A stretch of 5,858 nt of DNA from Actinomycetota bacterium (GCA_005787665.1 SYAB01000037.1:1-5858); one strand, 5' to 3'; shown: positions 1 through 5,568, numbered from the stretch's first letter. Notes: a model not told the origin generated them from the letters alone. Made by a program: numbers and translations.

Positions 1-19
1 GGACCACCTCGACGCTCAC
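1..19 (-). CDS. Start of a downstream operon gene (partial, possibly an EchA5-like crotonase)
   Basis: Only about six codons are visible. A GTG at 19-17 opens a frame reading M-S-V-E-V-V that runs off the left edge. The GTG shares a GTGA with the TGA stop of the PaaX-like gene, a 4-nt overlap typical of translational coupling. A GGAG Shine-Dalgarno (plus positions 25-28) sits 5 nt before the GTG, which is good spacing. In M. tuberculosis the gene after Rv0674 is echA5, another enoyl-CoA hydratase family member, so that is the likely identity. This is inference from remembered gene order; the visible residues cannot identify a family. Confidence 0.5.
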
Positions 20-741
20 CGAAGCTCCATCAGAATCGTCCTGTCGTTGGTGCGGCGCGCCGCCAGTGTGGCGGCGAACTCGGCATAGGCCGCGCGCAAC
101 CGGTCGACCGGCCAGCGGGCAGGCAGTAATGGTGCGGGCAGCATCGGGTCGGTCAGCAGGTGACGGACGATGGCGGCGGCGATCGAGAAGCGCGCCGGAA
201 TGTCGTTGGCGGCGGCCATCTCCCGCAACAGACGAGTCCCGGTCGCGGCCCACTCCGGCAGGTCCCACAGCACGGCGGCCAGTCCGGCCGGATCGTCGTC
301 GCGGGACTTCAGCACCCGCACCCGGCCGTCCGCCTCGTCGGGCAGCCCGGTCGACAGGTTGTCCGGGCGCAGCCACACTCCCTCACGCAGTTCACCGAAA
401 CGGTTGTCTACCAGTGCGGTTCGCAGCGCCGCGCGGTCGCGGGCGTCGGCGCCGACGGCGGTGACGATCACCGTGATCCAGCTGCCGTCCCAGTCCCGGG
501 TCCGCGGGTTCAGCGCATCGTCCTGGCGGCGTTGGCGGGCCAGCAGCCGATCCGAGAGCCGGTAGCCGTCCGCGGAGCGAATCAGGTCCCCGGCGGCCAC
601 CATCCGGGTCAGCGCCACCCGCAGCGCCGTCTCCTTGATACCGAAATCCGAGGTCAGCTTGACCAAATCGGCCGACGTCGCCCAGGCCGGGTGCGCCCCG
701 AGGAGCACCGAGAGCACCACCGACCGCGCCGCCATGCGCAT
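16..741 (-). CDS. PaaX-like transcriptional regulator (Rv0674 homologue)
   Basis: A 241-residue protein resembling the PaaX family, whose founding member represses phenylacetate degradation genes in response to phenylacetyl-CoA. Residues about 5-70 look like the winged-helix DNA-binding domain: the stretch TALRVALTRMVAAGDL followed by YRLSDRLL is the usual recognition helix and wing pattern. The WDGSW block near residue 84 opens the central ferredoxin/Cas2-like domain typical of PaaX proteins, and the rest matches the C-terminal PaaX region in length. The start ATG at 741 lies 2 nt after the TGA of echA4, so it is probably cotranslated with it. A second in-frame ATG (codon 3) is possible, and no strong Shine-Dalgarno separates the two. 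Its place inside a fadE/echA operon suggests it senses an acyl-CoA and may control this operon. The ligand and target site are unknown. Confidence 0.82.
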   Translation of the reverse strand: MRMAARSVVLSVLLGAHPAWATSADLVKLTSDFGIKETALRVALTRMVAAGDLIRSADGYRLSDRLLARQRRQDDALNPRTRDWDGSWITVIVTAVGADARDRAALRTALVDNRFGELREGVWLRPDNLSTGLPDEADGRVRVLKSRDDDPAGLAAVLWDLPEWAATGTRLLREMAAANDIPARFSIAAAIVRHLLTDPMLPAPLLPARWPVDRLRAAYAEFAATLAARRTNDRTILMELR

Positions 742-743
742 GC

Positions 744-1649
744 TCAGACCCCCGAGTCGCGCCGGCCGGGGTCGCCGAACGGCTCATCGCGGTGCCGGAC
801 GGCTTCCCGGAACCCGTGCTCGCGGGCGTCGACGACGAAGGCATGGCCCTCCGGCGTGTGGCGGGCGATACCGTCGAAGACCGTGCTGACCATCTGGCTG
901 GTCGCCACGCCCTGCTGGTACAGGGCGGTGTTCAGCGCCAGCTTCGCCATGATCAGTTGGTTGACCGGGACGGCGGCGATCCGTTCCACCAGTCGTTCGG
1001 TGCGCTCGTCGAGGTCCTCCGGGGCGGGGGCCTCGACCGCCAGGCCCCAGTCCGCGGCCTGCGTCCCGGTGATGCAATCCCCGGTCAGCAGAAGGCGTTT
1101 GGCGCGCTGGTCGCCGATCCGATGCGCCCACAGCCCGGCCGCCGGTATCCCCCAGACCCGGGTGGGCGGATAGCCGATCTTCGCATCGGCGGCGGTGATC
1201 ACCTGATCGGCGTGCAGCGCGATGTCGGTACCGCCGGCGATGCAGTAGCCGTGGATCTTGACCACGGTCGGCTTGTCGGCACGCATCAGGCTGGCGAACC
1301 CGCGCACGAACCGGCTCATCATCTGGTAGTCCAGCATCGGGTCCCACGGCTGGTCGGGAAGGTGGTTGACGGCCTGGGTGCGCTCGTCGAGCACCGTGCC
1401 CGCGCGGTCCTCTCCCCCGGCCGACCCGGAGCCGTCGGCATAGGCACCCAGGTCGAACCCGGCGCAGAAGCCCGCCCCGCGGCCGGAGACGAGGATGACG
1501 TGCACGGCGGGGTCGAGGTCGGCGCGTTCCACGCAGGCCGCCAGTTCCACCGGCGTCGCAGCGACAATGGCGTTGCCGTGCTCAGGGCGGTTGAGCGTGA
1601 TCCGTGCGACGCGCCCGGTGACCTCGTAGGTCATGGTGCTCAAGGTCAT
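744..1649 (-). CDS. echA4: Crotonase / enoyl-CoA hydratase family protein EchA4
   Basis: A 301-residue cytoplasmic crotonase-fold protein. The two oxyanion-hole regions that bind the CoA thioester are present: GAGFCAGFDLG (residues 58-68) and GYCIAGG (134-140). The N-terminal ITLNRPEHGNAI block (17-28) is also typical. The family is known for hydrating 2-enoyl-CoA in beta-oxidation, but the two glutamates used by classical hydratases are not here. The first position is Asp142 (GGTDIAL) and the second falls in GYPPT (159-163), where Pro or Thr stands. It may therefore catalyse another crotonase reaction. The start ATG has a strong GGAGGA Shine-Dalgarno 4 nt upstream. Gene order after fadE8 and before the PaaX-like gene matches M. 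tuberculosis echA4 (Rv0673) as I remember it, and the length is close to the remembered 312 residues. Confidence 0.87.
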   Translation of the reverse strand: MTLSTMTYEVTGRVARITLNRPEHGNAIVAATPVELAACVERADLDPAVHVILVSGRGAGFCAGFDLGAYADGSGSAGGEDRAGTVLDERTQAVNHLPDQPWDPMLDYQMMSRFVRGFASLMRADKPTVVKIHGYCIAGGTDIALHADQVITAADAKIGYPPTRVWGIPAAGLWAHRIGDQRAKRLLLTGDCITGTQAADWGLAVEAPAPEDLDERTERLVERIAAVPVNQLIMAKLALNTALYQQGVATSQMVSTVFDGIARHTPEGHAFVVDAREHGFREAVRHRDEPFGDPGRRDSGV

Positions 1650-1653
1650 CCCG

Positions 1654-1659
1654 TCCTCC
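1654..1659 (-). promoter_or_regulatory. Shine-Dalgarno of echA4, abutting a hairpin
   Basis: On the minus strand the sequence GGAGGA lies 4 nt before the echA4 ATG. It is the strongest ribosome binding site in the window and fixes the start. Its first base is directly adjacent to the end of the long inverted repeat at 1660-1719, so folding of that RNA would end just before the ribosome landing site. Confidence 0.75.
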
Positions 1660-1719
1660 GCGAGCAGACGCGGCGGACCCGCGACACGCCGGGCGTCGGG
1701 GTCATGGGCGTCTGCTCGC
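1660..1719. repeat. Long inverted repeat (hairpin) copy 1, between fadE8 and echA4
   Basis: Perfect 12-bp arms GCGAGCAGACGC (1660-1671) and GCGTCTGCTCGC (1708-1719) enclose a partly self-complementary centre, in which GACCC at 1676-1680 can pair with GGGTC at 1699-1703 and CGAC at 1682-1685 with GTCG at 1695-1698. It starts 9 nt after the fadE8 stop and ends at the Shine-Dalgarno of echA4. There is no U-rich tail, so it is not a classical intrinsic terminator. It may be an mRNA processing or stability element, a partial terminator, or a dispersed palindromic repeat. Related copies are at 4517-4574 and 5511-5568. Confidence 0.85.
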
Positions 1720-1728
1720 CGGGCGACG

Positions 1729-3357
1729 TCATCCCTTCACCAGGGCGCGCTCGATGATCGGGCCAAGATCCAGCCCCGCGGGCAGGGTGCCGAACGCCCC
1801 GCCCCAGTCGCCGGCCATCCGGGTGGCAAGGAAGGCCTCGGCCACCGCCGGGTGGCCGTGGCGCACCAGCAGCGTTCCCTGCAGCGCCAGGCTGATGTCC
1901 TCGGCGACCTTGCGGGCTCGGTACTCGATCGTCGCCCCGTCGGCGAAGGACGAGCGCAGGGCGACCACGAAGGAGTCCAGCCGGGCGTCCTGGCCGGCGG
2001 TGGTGGCCAGTTCGTCGAAGAGCACCTCGACGCACTCGGGCCGGGTGGCCATGGCGCGCAACGTATCCAGCGCACTGACGTTGCCCGAACCCTCCCAGAT
2101 ACCCATCAGTGGAGCCTCCCGGTAGAGCCTGGGCATACCTGAGTCCTCGGCATATCCATTGCCGCCCAGGCATTCCATCGCCTCGGCCGCGTGCGGGGTG
2201 GCGCGTTTGCACACCCAGTACTTCGAGGCCGCCAACCCGATCCGGCGCAGCAGAATCTCCCGCTCATCGCCGCGGGTGGCGGCATCGGTGGCGCCGGCCA
2301 TCCGCATCGCGACGACGGTCGCGGCCTCGGCCTCCACCGCGAGATCGGCGATCACGTTGCGCATCAGCGGCTGGTCGATCAGGTAGGCGCCGAACGCCTT
2401 CCGGTGCTGGGTGTGGTGGATCGCCCGGCTCAGGCCCTGCCGCATGGACGTGGCGCTGCCCAATGTGCAGTCCAGCCGGGTCAGGTTGACCATCTCGATG
2501 ATGGTGGGCACACCGCGGCCCTCCTCGCCGACCAGCCAGGCGAGTGCGCCGTCGTACTCGACCTCGCTGGAGGCGTTGGCGTGGTTGCCGAGTTTGTTCT
2601 TCAGTCGCTGGATGAACATCCGATTGCGAGTGCCGTCGGGCAGCACCCGCGGCAGCAGGAAGCAACTCAGGCCCCCCGGCGCCTGGGCGAGCACCAGGAA
2701 GACGTCACTCATCGCCGCCGAGGTGAACCACTTGTGCCCGGTCAGGGTGTAGCTGCCATCGCCGTTGGGAACGGCCGCGGTGGTGCCGGCGCGCACGTCG
2801 GAGCCGCCCTGCTTCTCGGTCATCGACATACCGGCGGTGATGCCGGCCTTGGCGGTCGGGATCTGCAGGTCTGGGTCGTACTCCCGACTGGTCAGCAATG
2901 GCTCATAGATCGCGGACAGTTCGGGGTTGTGCCGCAGTGCGGGGATGACGGCATAGGTCATCGAGATGGGGCAGACGTGGCCCGGTTCGGGGGTCCACAC
3001 GCCCATCTTGGCCGCGCGCACCACATGGGCGCCGGGGCGGTCATCGGCCCACGGTGCGGCGTGCAGTCCGTGCGCGATCGCCGTGCGCATCAGTTCGTGA
3101 TAGGCGGGGTCGTACTCGATCTCGTCGACGCGGTGGCCGAACCGGTCGTGGGTGTGCAGCACCGGGCGGTTGCGGTCGGCCAGGTCGCCCCAGCGCTGGG
3201 CGGTGGCGCTGCCCGCGATCGCGCCGAGGTCGACGACTTCTTCGACGCCCCATTCGCCGCCCTCCCGGATCAGCGCCTCCATCAGCACCGGTGAGGCGGC
3301 CGGGTTGTGGTCGATCAGCGCGGGGACCTGGTTGGTGACGACATGGGTGTCCGACAT
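1729..3357 (-). CDS. fadE8: AidB-like acyl-CoA dehydrogenase FadE8
   Basis: A 542-residue flavoprotein of the acyl-CoA dehydrogenase superfamily, AidB branch. The middle domain holds MTEKQGGSDV (179-188) and GHKWFTS (207-213), which line the FAD site. LKNKLGNHANAS (252-263), LGGNGY (397-402) and PRLYREAPLMGIWEGSGN (409-426) follow; Glu422 of the last block sits where AidB has its putative catalytic glutamate. E. coli AidB, of almost the same length, is induced in the adaptive response, binds DNA through its C-terminal domain and has weak isovaleryl-CoA dehydrogenase activity. M. tuberculosis FadE8 is usually annotated for fatty-acid oxidation. I chose the ATG at 3357 because it gives the family length; the longer frame from 3468 would run antisense into the cupin gene. 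No Shine-Dalgarno precedes this ATG, which fits a leaderless mRNA. First gene of an apparent operon with echA4 and the PaaX-like regulator. Role in lipid metabolism or DNA protection cannot be settled from sequence. Confidence 0.92.
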   Translation of the reverse strand: MSDTHVVTNQVPALIDHNPAASPVLMEALIREGGEWGVEEVVDLGAIAGSATAQRWGDLADRNRPVLHTHDRFGHRVDEIEYDPAYHELMRTAIAHGLHAAPWADDRPGAHVVRAAKMGVWTPEPGHVCPISMTYAVIPALRHNPELSAIYEPLLTSREYDPDLQIPTAKAGITAGMSMTEKQGGSDVRAGTTAAVPNGDGSYTLTGHKWFTSAAMSDVFLVLAQAPGGLSCFLLPRVLPDGTRNRMFIQRLKNKLGNHANASSEVEYDGALAWLVGEEGRGVPTIIEMVNLTRLDCTLGSATSMRQGLSRAIHHTQHRKAFGAYLIDQPLMRNVIADLAVEAEAATVVAMRMAGATDAATRGDEREILLRRIGLAASKYWVCKRATPHAAEAMECLGGNGYAEDSGMPRLYREAPLMGIWEGSGNVSALDTLRAMATRPECVEVLFDELATTAGQDARLDSFVVALRSSFADGATIEYRARKVAEDISLALQGTLLVRHGHPAVAEAFLATRMAGDWGGAFGTLPAGLDLGPIIERALVKG

Positions 3358-3363
3358 GGCATT

Positions 3364-3392
3364 ACTGTTACATTTTTTCAACAGTCGCACAA
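3364..3392 (-). promoter_or_regulatory. Candidate leaderless promoter of fadE8
   Basis: On the minus strand a weak -35 TTGTGC (plus 3387-3392) and a -10-like AACAGT (plus 3364-3369) are separated by exactly 17 bp. The -10 hexamer ends 6 nt before the fadE8 ATG, so transcription would begin at or very near the start codon. This agrees with the lack of a Shine-Dalgarno, and leaderless transcripts are common in mycobacteria. The hexamers match the consensus poorly, so the call is tentative. Confidence 0.4.
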
Positions 3393-3395
3393 GAT
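3367..3395 (+). promoter_or_regulatory. Candidate promoter of the cupin gene
   Basis: GTTACA (3367-3372, four of six matches to TTGACA) and CAAGAT (3390-3395) are spaced by 17 bp. The start of transcription would be near 3401-3403, leaving a leader of about 20 nt that contains GGGCGG as a weak ribosome binding site directly before the ATG at 3421. The elements lie on top of the fadE8 promoter candidate on the other strand. Confidence 0.35.
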
Positions 3396-3420
3396 CAGTA
3401 ATGCATGGCAGGCTGGGCGG

Positions 3421-3756
3421 ATGAAACCCAACAGCCTGGCGCGGGCCGGCTCGCTGTTCATCGAGCATGAGCCCGTCGCGCCCGATCAGGTCGTCGCCGG
3501 TCGGCCTTACACCGGCGCCGGCACCCTGGGACGATTCGGTGAGGTGGAGGTCGGCGTCTGGGAGATGACGCCGGGGGTGATGCGCGATGTGGAGGCCGAC
3601 GAGGTGTTCGTGGTCATCGCCGGCGCCGCCAGCGTCGAATTCGCCGACGGCACAGCACCGTTGACGCTGCGACCGGGCGATGTGGTGCGGTTGGCCGCGG
3701 GCACCGAAACGGTGTGGACGGTGACCGAGACGCTACGGAAGGTGTATCTCGTCTAA
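3421..3756 (+). CDS. Small cupin-domain protein (DUF861/Cupin_3 type)
   Basis: A 111-residue single-domain protein with a cupin beta-barrel pattern: [22 protein letters not shown] (residues 42-63), [12 protein letters not shown] (66-77), [19 protein letters not shown] (83-101) and the closing RKVYLV. This is the layout of the DUF861/Cupin_3 family, to which ureidoglycine aminohydrolase-like proteins belong. The canonical metal-binding histidines of cupin motif 1 are missing; the only histidine is His16, outside the barrel core. A metal enzyme is therefore uncertain and a small-molecule binding role is possible. The ATG at 3421 is chosen because upstream in-frame codons would cross the fadE8 start region. 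It is transcribed away from fadE8 through a shared 63-nt control region, and its TAA overlaps the TAG of endonuclease IV on the other strand. No substrate can be assigned. Confidence 0.8.
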   Translation: MKPNSLARAGSLFIEHEPVAPDQVVAGRPYTGAGTLGRFGEVEVGVWEMTPGVMRDVEADEVFVVIAGAASVEFADGTAPLTLRPGDVVRLAAGTETVWTVTETLRKVYLV

Positions 3757-4502
3757 AGGTTGTCGCGCAGGAAGGCGATGTCGTCCCTGCGGCCGTCATC
3801 GGCTGTCTCGCAGATCACCGGGGCATCCGCAGCCTTGACGACGGCGACGAGCAGTTGCGGGTCGATCTGGCCGGTGCCGAAGTTGGCATGCCGGTCGGCG
3901 CCGGATCCGGCGGCGTCGCGGGAGTCGTTGCAGTGCACCAAGTCGATGCGGCCGGTGATGGACTTGATTCGCTCGACGGCGTCGATGAGCGCCTCGCCGG
4001 CCGCCCAGGCGTGGCAGGTGTCCAGACAGAAGCCGATGCCCATGTCGCCGATGCGGTCCCAGAGCCGGGCGATCGTGTCGAAGTGCCGGGCCATCGCGTG
4101 GTTGCCGCCGGCGGTGTTCTCCAGGTAGACAGGGACGTCGGTGTTCAGCGCCGCCAGCGCCTTGACCCAGCGGTCGAATCCGGCCTCGACATCACTGTCG
4201 TCGGCGTGACCACCGTGCACGATCACCGCGGTGGCGTTGACCGCGGCGGCGCCATCGCAGGTGTCCTGCAGGATCTTGCGGGACGGAATCCGGATCCGGT
4301 TGTTGGCGCTGGCAAGGTTGATCAGGTACGGGGCGTGCACGTAGAGCGGGATCGGCGAGCGCCGCAGCAGGTCGGCGTCCTCGCGGGGTGGCGCCTTCTT
4401 CCAGCTCTGCGGGTCGCCGAGGAAGAACTGCACCGCGTCGGCCTCGTCGGCCAGCGCCCCGGCCAAGGGGTTGTCACTGCGGACATGGGAACCGATCAGC
4501 AC
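3753..4502 (-). CDS. nfo: Endonuclease IV (AP endonuclease)
   Basis: A 249-residue Nfo-type apurinic/apyrimidinic endonuclease (called end in mycobacteria). It cuts the backbone 5' of abasic sites in base excision repair. The TIM-barrel metal ligands known from E. coli Nfo are all visible: His56 (HAPY), His96 (HGGH), Glu128 (ENT), Asp161 and His164 (DTCH), His190 (HCNDS), Asp203 and His205 (DRHANFGTG) and Glu232 (ET). The three-zinc site thus appears intact. E. coli Nfo has 285 residues, and mycobacterial versions are shorter, as here. The start is GTG at 4502, supported by an AAAGGTGAG Shine-Dalgarno region immediately upstream, and the protein begins LIGSHV as the family usually does. The upstream neighbour on the same strand is the AbiEi-like gene, with a hairpin repeat between them. 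The 3' end overlaps the cupin gene by 4 nt in convergent orientation. Confidence 0.96.
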   Translation of the reverse strand: MLIGSHVRSDNPLAGALADEADAVQFFLGDPQSWKKAPPREDADLLRRSPIPLYVHAPYLINLASANNRIRIPSRKILQDTCDGAAAVNATAVIVHGGHADDSDVEAGFDRWVKALAALNTDVPVYLENTAGGNHAMARHFDTIARLWDRIGDMGIGFCLDTCHAWAAGEALIDAVERIKSITGRIDLVHCNDSRDAAGSGADRHANFGTGQIDPQLLVAVVKAADAPVICETADDGRRDDIAFLRDNL

Positions 4503-4516
4503 CTCACCTTTCTACC

Positions 4517-4574
4517 GCGAGCAGACGCTGGCGACCCCGACACACCGTGCAAACCGGACCGTTCGCGTCTGCTC
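4517..4574. repeat. Long inverted repeat copy 2 (half-degenerate), between the AbiEi-like gene and nfo
   Basis: Arms GAGCAGACGC (4519-4528) and GCGTCTGCTC (4565-4574) are perfectly complementary over 10 bp, and the left arm extends to GCGAGCAGACGC (4517-4528). The left inner part keeps the family core GACCCCGAC (4533-4541) after a 4-nt spacer. The right inner part has diverged and no longer pairs with it. The right arm overlaps the TGA stop of the AbiEi-like gene (4573-4575), so that reading frame ends inside the repeat. Overall length matches the other two copies (58-60 nt). Confidence 0.8.
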
Positions 4575-5454
4575 ACCCGGCGAGGCGGGCGGCAGCCAGT
4601 CGGCTGGACACCCTCCGCACCAGGTCCGCCGGATGCCGGCGGACGTCATCGACGACGAATCGGACCAGGCTCCAGCCGCACTCGGACAGCCTCGCAGTCT
4701 TGATCTGGTCACGGCGCCACCGCGCCGGATCGGCATGCCAGTCCATGCTGTCGTACTCCGCGGCCACCATCGCGTCGGGCCAGGCGAAGTCCAGCCTCCA
4801 CAGCTCCCCGCAACGGTCGATGACCTCATGTTGCAGCACCGGCGTGGGCAGCCCGCCATCGAGGAACACCACACGGGCCTCGCTCTCCATCGGCGATTCG
4901 GCCCGAGGGTCGGCGTAGGGCAACAGCGCGCGCACCGCGACGATCCCCCGGCGACCCCTCTGCTCGACGACCGCTCCCTGCAGGTCTGAGGCCGTGCAGG
5001 CACCCGACCGCAGTACGGCGTCCAGCGTGGCCAGCACACGGCGACGGTTCTTGGTGCGGGCGACTTCGACGGCGGTCCAGGCCGGGGAAGTCATGAGCCG
5101 GCCTTGCACCCGGCGTAGCGGAGCGCCGTCGCGCTGATGAACCATCAACGCCCCACCGGGCCGGATCCGGACCCCCGGGTCGAGGACGTGCAGTCTGCGG
5201 TCTTGCTCGATATCGAAGCCCTGCAATTCAGCCGCGGTACCCAGGCACGCCACGATGGGCCTGCCGGTGGACAACTCCAGGGCTGTCAGCCGGCCGAGGG
5301 TATCCGGCGGCTCAAGGGCATACACACCGCGGAACACCCGCACCAGCGCACCCGCCTCCAGGTGGGAACCCAAGGTTCTGCGGTTGATGACTGACAGCAC
5401 TTGACCGGTTGTCGCCAGGCCGCCGGTCGCGGCGAACAGTTCCTCGATGTGCAC
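4573..5454 (-). CDS. AbiEi-like / DUF559 protein with Vsr-type nuclease fold
   Basis: A 293-residue protein of a type found in many actinobacteria. Residues about 1-48 (HIEELFAATGGLATTGQVL … LVRVFRGVYAL) resemble the winged-helix domain of AbiEi antitoxins. Residues about 185-293 resemble DUF559, related to very-short-patch-repair endonucleases: SPMESEAR (187-194), LDFAWPD (221-227), AAEYDSMDWH (231-240), and a late GWSLVRF (260-266). Asp222 and Glu233 are candidates for the PD-(D/E)XK acidic residues. I place the start at GTG 5454 because the recognisable domain begins there; an ATG at 5535 would put the frame through a hairpin repeat and add residues with no resemblance to the domain. No AbiEii toxin partner is seen nearby, so a toxin-antitoxin role is not supported. 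Function unknown; DNA binding or cleavage is an inference from the fold. Confidence 0.75.
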   Translation of the reverse strand: MHIEELFAATGGLATTGQVLSVINRRTLGSHLEAGALVRVFRGVYALEPPDTLGRLTALELSTGRPIVACLGTAAELQGFDIEQDRRLHVLDPGVRIRPGGALMVHQRDGAPLRRVQGRLMTSPAWTAVEVARTKNRRRVLATLDAVLRSGACTASDLQGAVVEQRGRRGIVAVRALLPYADPRAESPMESEARVVFLDGGLPTPVLQHEVIDRCGELWRLDFAWPDAMVAAEYDSMDWHADPARWRRDQIKTARLSECGWSLVRFVVDDVRRHPADLVRRVSSRLAAARLAG

Positions 5455-5489
5455 GCCCCGATGGTCGGCGCGAGCCGGACCGAGGCCAA
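5455..5489 (-). promoter_or_regulatory. Weak candidate leaderless promoter of the AbiEi-like gene
   Basis: On the minus strand TTGGCC (plus 5484-5489) and GACCAT (plus 5461-5466) are 17 bp apart, and the second ends 6 nt before the GTG start at 5454. This geometry would give a leaderless transcript beginning at the GTG. The hexamers are only partial matches to the mycobacterial consensus, and a GGGG just upstream of the GTG is too close to be a good Shine-Dalgarno, so this is a suggestion only. Confidence 0.25.
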
Positions 5490-5510
5490 GCCACCCTGTG
5501 CACAGCCCGC

Positions 5511-5568
5511 CGAACAGACGGAATCGACCCCGCACGCTCGGCGTGTCGGGGTCGTTTCCGTCTGTTCG
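5511..5568 (-). terminator. Long near-perfect hairpin after rpoC (inverted repeat copy 3)
   Basis: Arms CGAACAGACGGAA (5511-5523) and TTCCGTCTGTTCG (5556-5568) pair over 13 bp. After one mismatch a second stem of 8 bp follows (5525-5532 with 5547-5554). A 1-nt bulge and a 5-bp stem with a 3-nt loop (5538-5540) complete a hairpin using almost all of its 58 nt. It begins 14 nt after the rpoC stop codon, where a terminator or 3'-end stabilising structure is expected. There is no U-tract on the rpoC strand, so termination in the E. coli style is not shown. It belongs to the same family as the repeats at 1660-1719 and 4517-4574. Confidence 0.7.

Larger units (their letters stand above)
3359..3404. 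promoter_or_regulatory. Candidate operator: nested inverted repeats between fadE8 and the cupin gene
   Basis: A perfect 9-bp inverted repeat, GCATTACTG (3359-3367) and CAGTAATGC (3396-3404), flanks 28 bp. Inside and overlapping it is a second one, ACTGTT (3364-3369) and AACAGT (3380-3385), with a 10-bp spacer that is mostly T. The stretch is clearly AT-richer than the GC-rich coding DNA around it. Position and symmetry fit a repressor site controlling both divergent genes. Which protein binds is unknown. The PaaX-like regulator of the same operon or a TetR-type lipid regulator encoded elsewhere are candidates. Confidence 0.5.

Noticed and set aside
160..1757. Plus-strand open frames of 337 and 321 residues over the PaaX-like and echA4 genes
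   Set aside because: Both are antisense shadows with low-complexity composition. The minus-strand genes have recognisable domains and good start sites.
2191..3294. Long plus-strand open frame opposite fadE8
   Set aside because: It lies wholly antisense to a clear acyl-CoA dehydrogenase gene, its translation is rich in G, H, R, V without domain motifs, and such frames arise from GC-rich codon use.
3358..3468. Longer fadE8 form starting at 3468
   Set aside because: It would read across the divergent promoter region and antisense to the cupin gene; the 542-residue form fits AidB/FadE8 length.
3714..4703. Plus-strand open frame of 329 residues over endonuclease IV
   Set aside because: It overlaps a gene with all nine metal ligands conserved and shows no domain of its own.
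5496..5505. 10-bp perfect palindrome CTGTGCACAG upstream of the AbiEi-like gene
   Set aside because: Short, in GC-rich DNA, and without a second copy or a link to the promoter candidate; could be chance.
5455..5535. Upstream ATG at 5535 as the start of the AbiEi-like gene
   Set aside because: It falls inside hairpin copy 3 and the added 27 residues do not resemble the family. The domain begins at GTG 5454.
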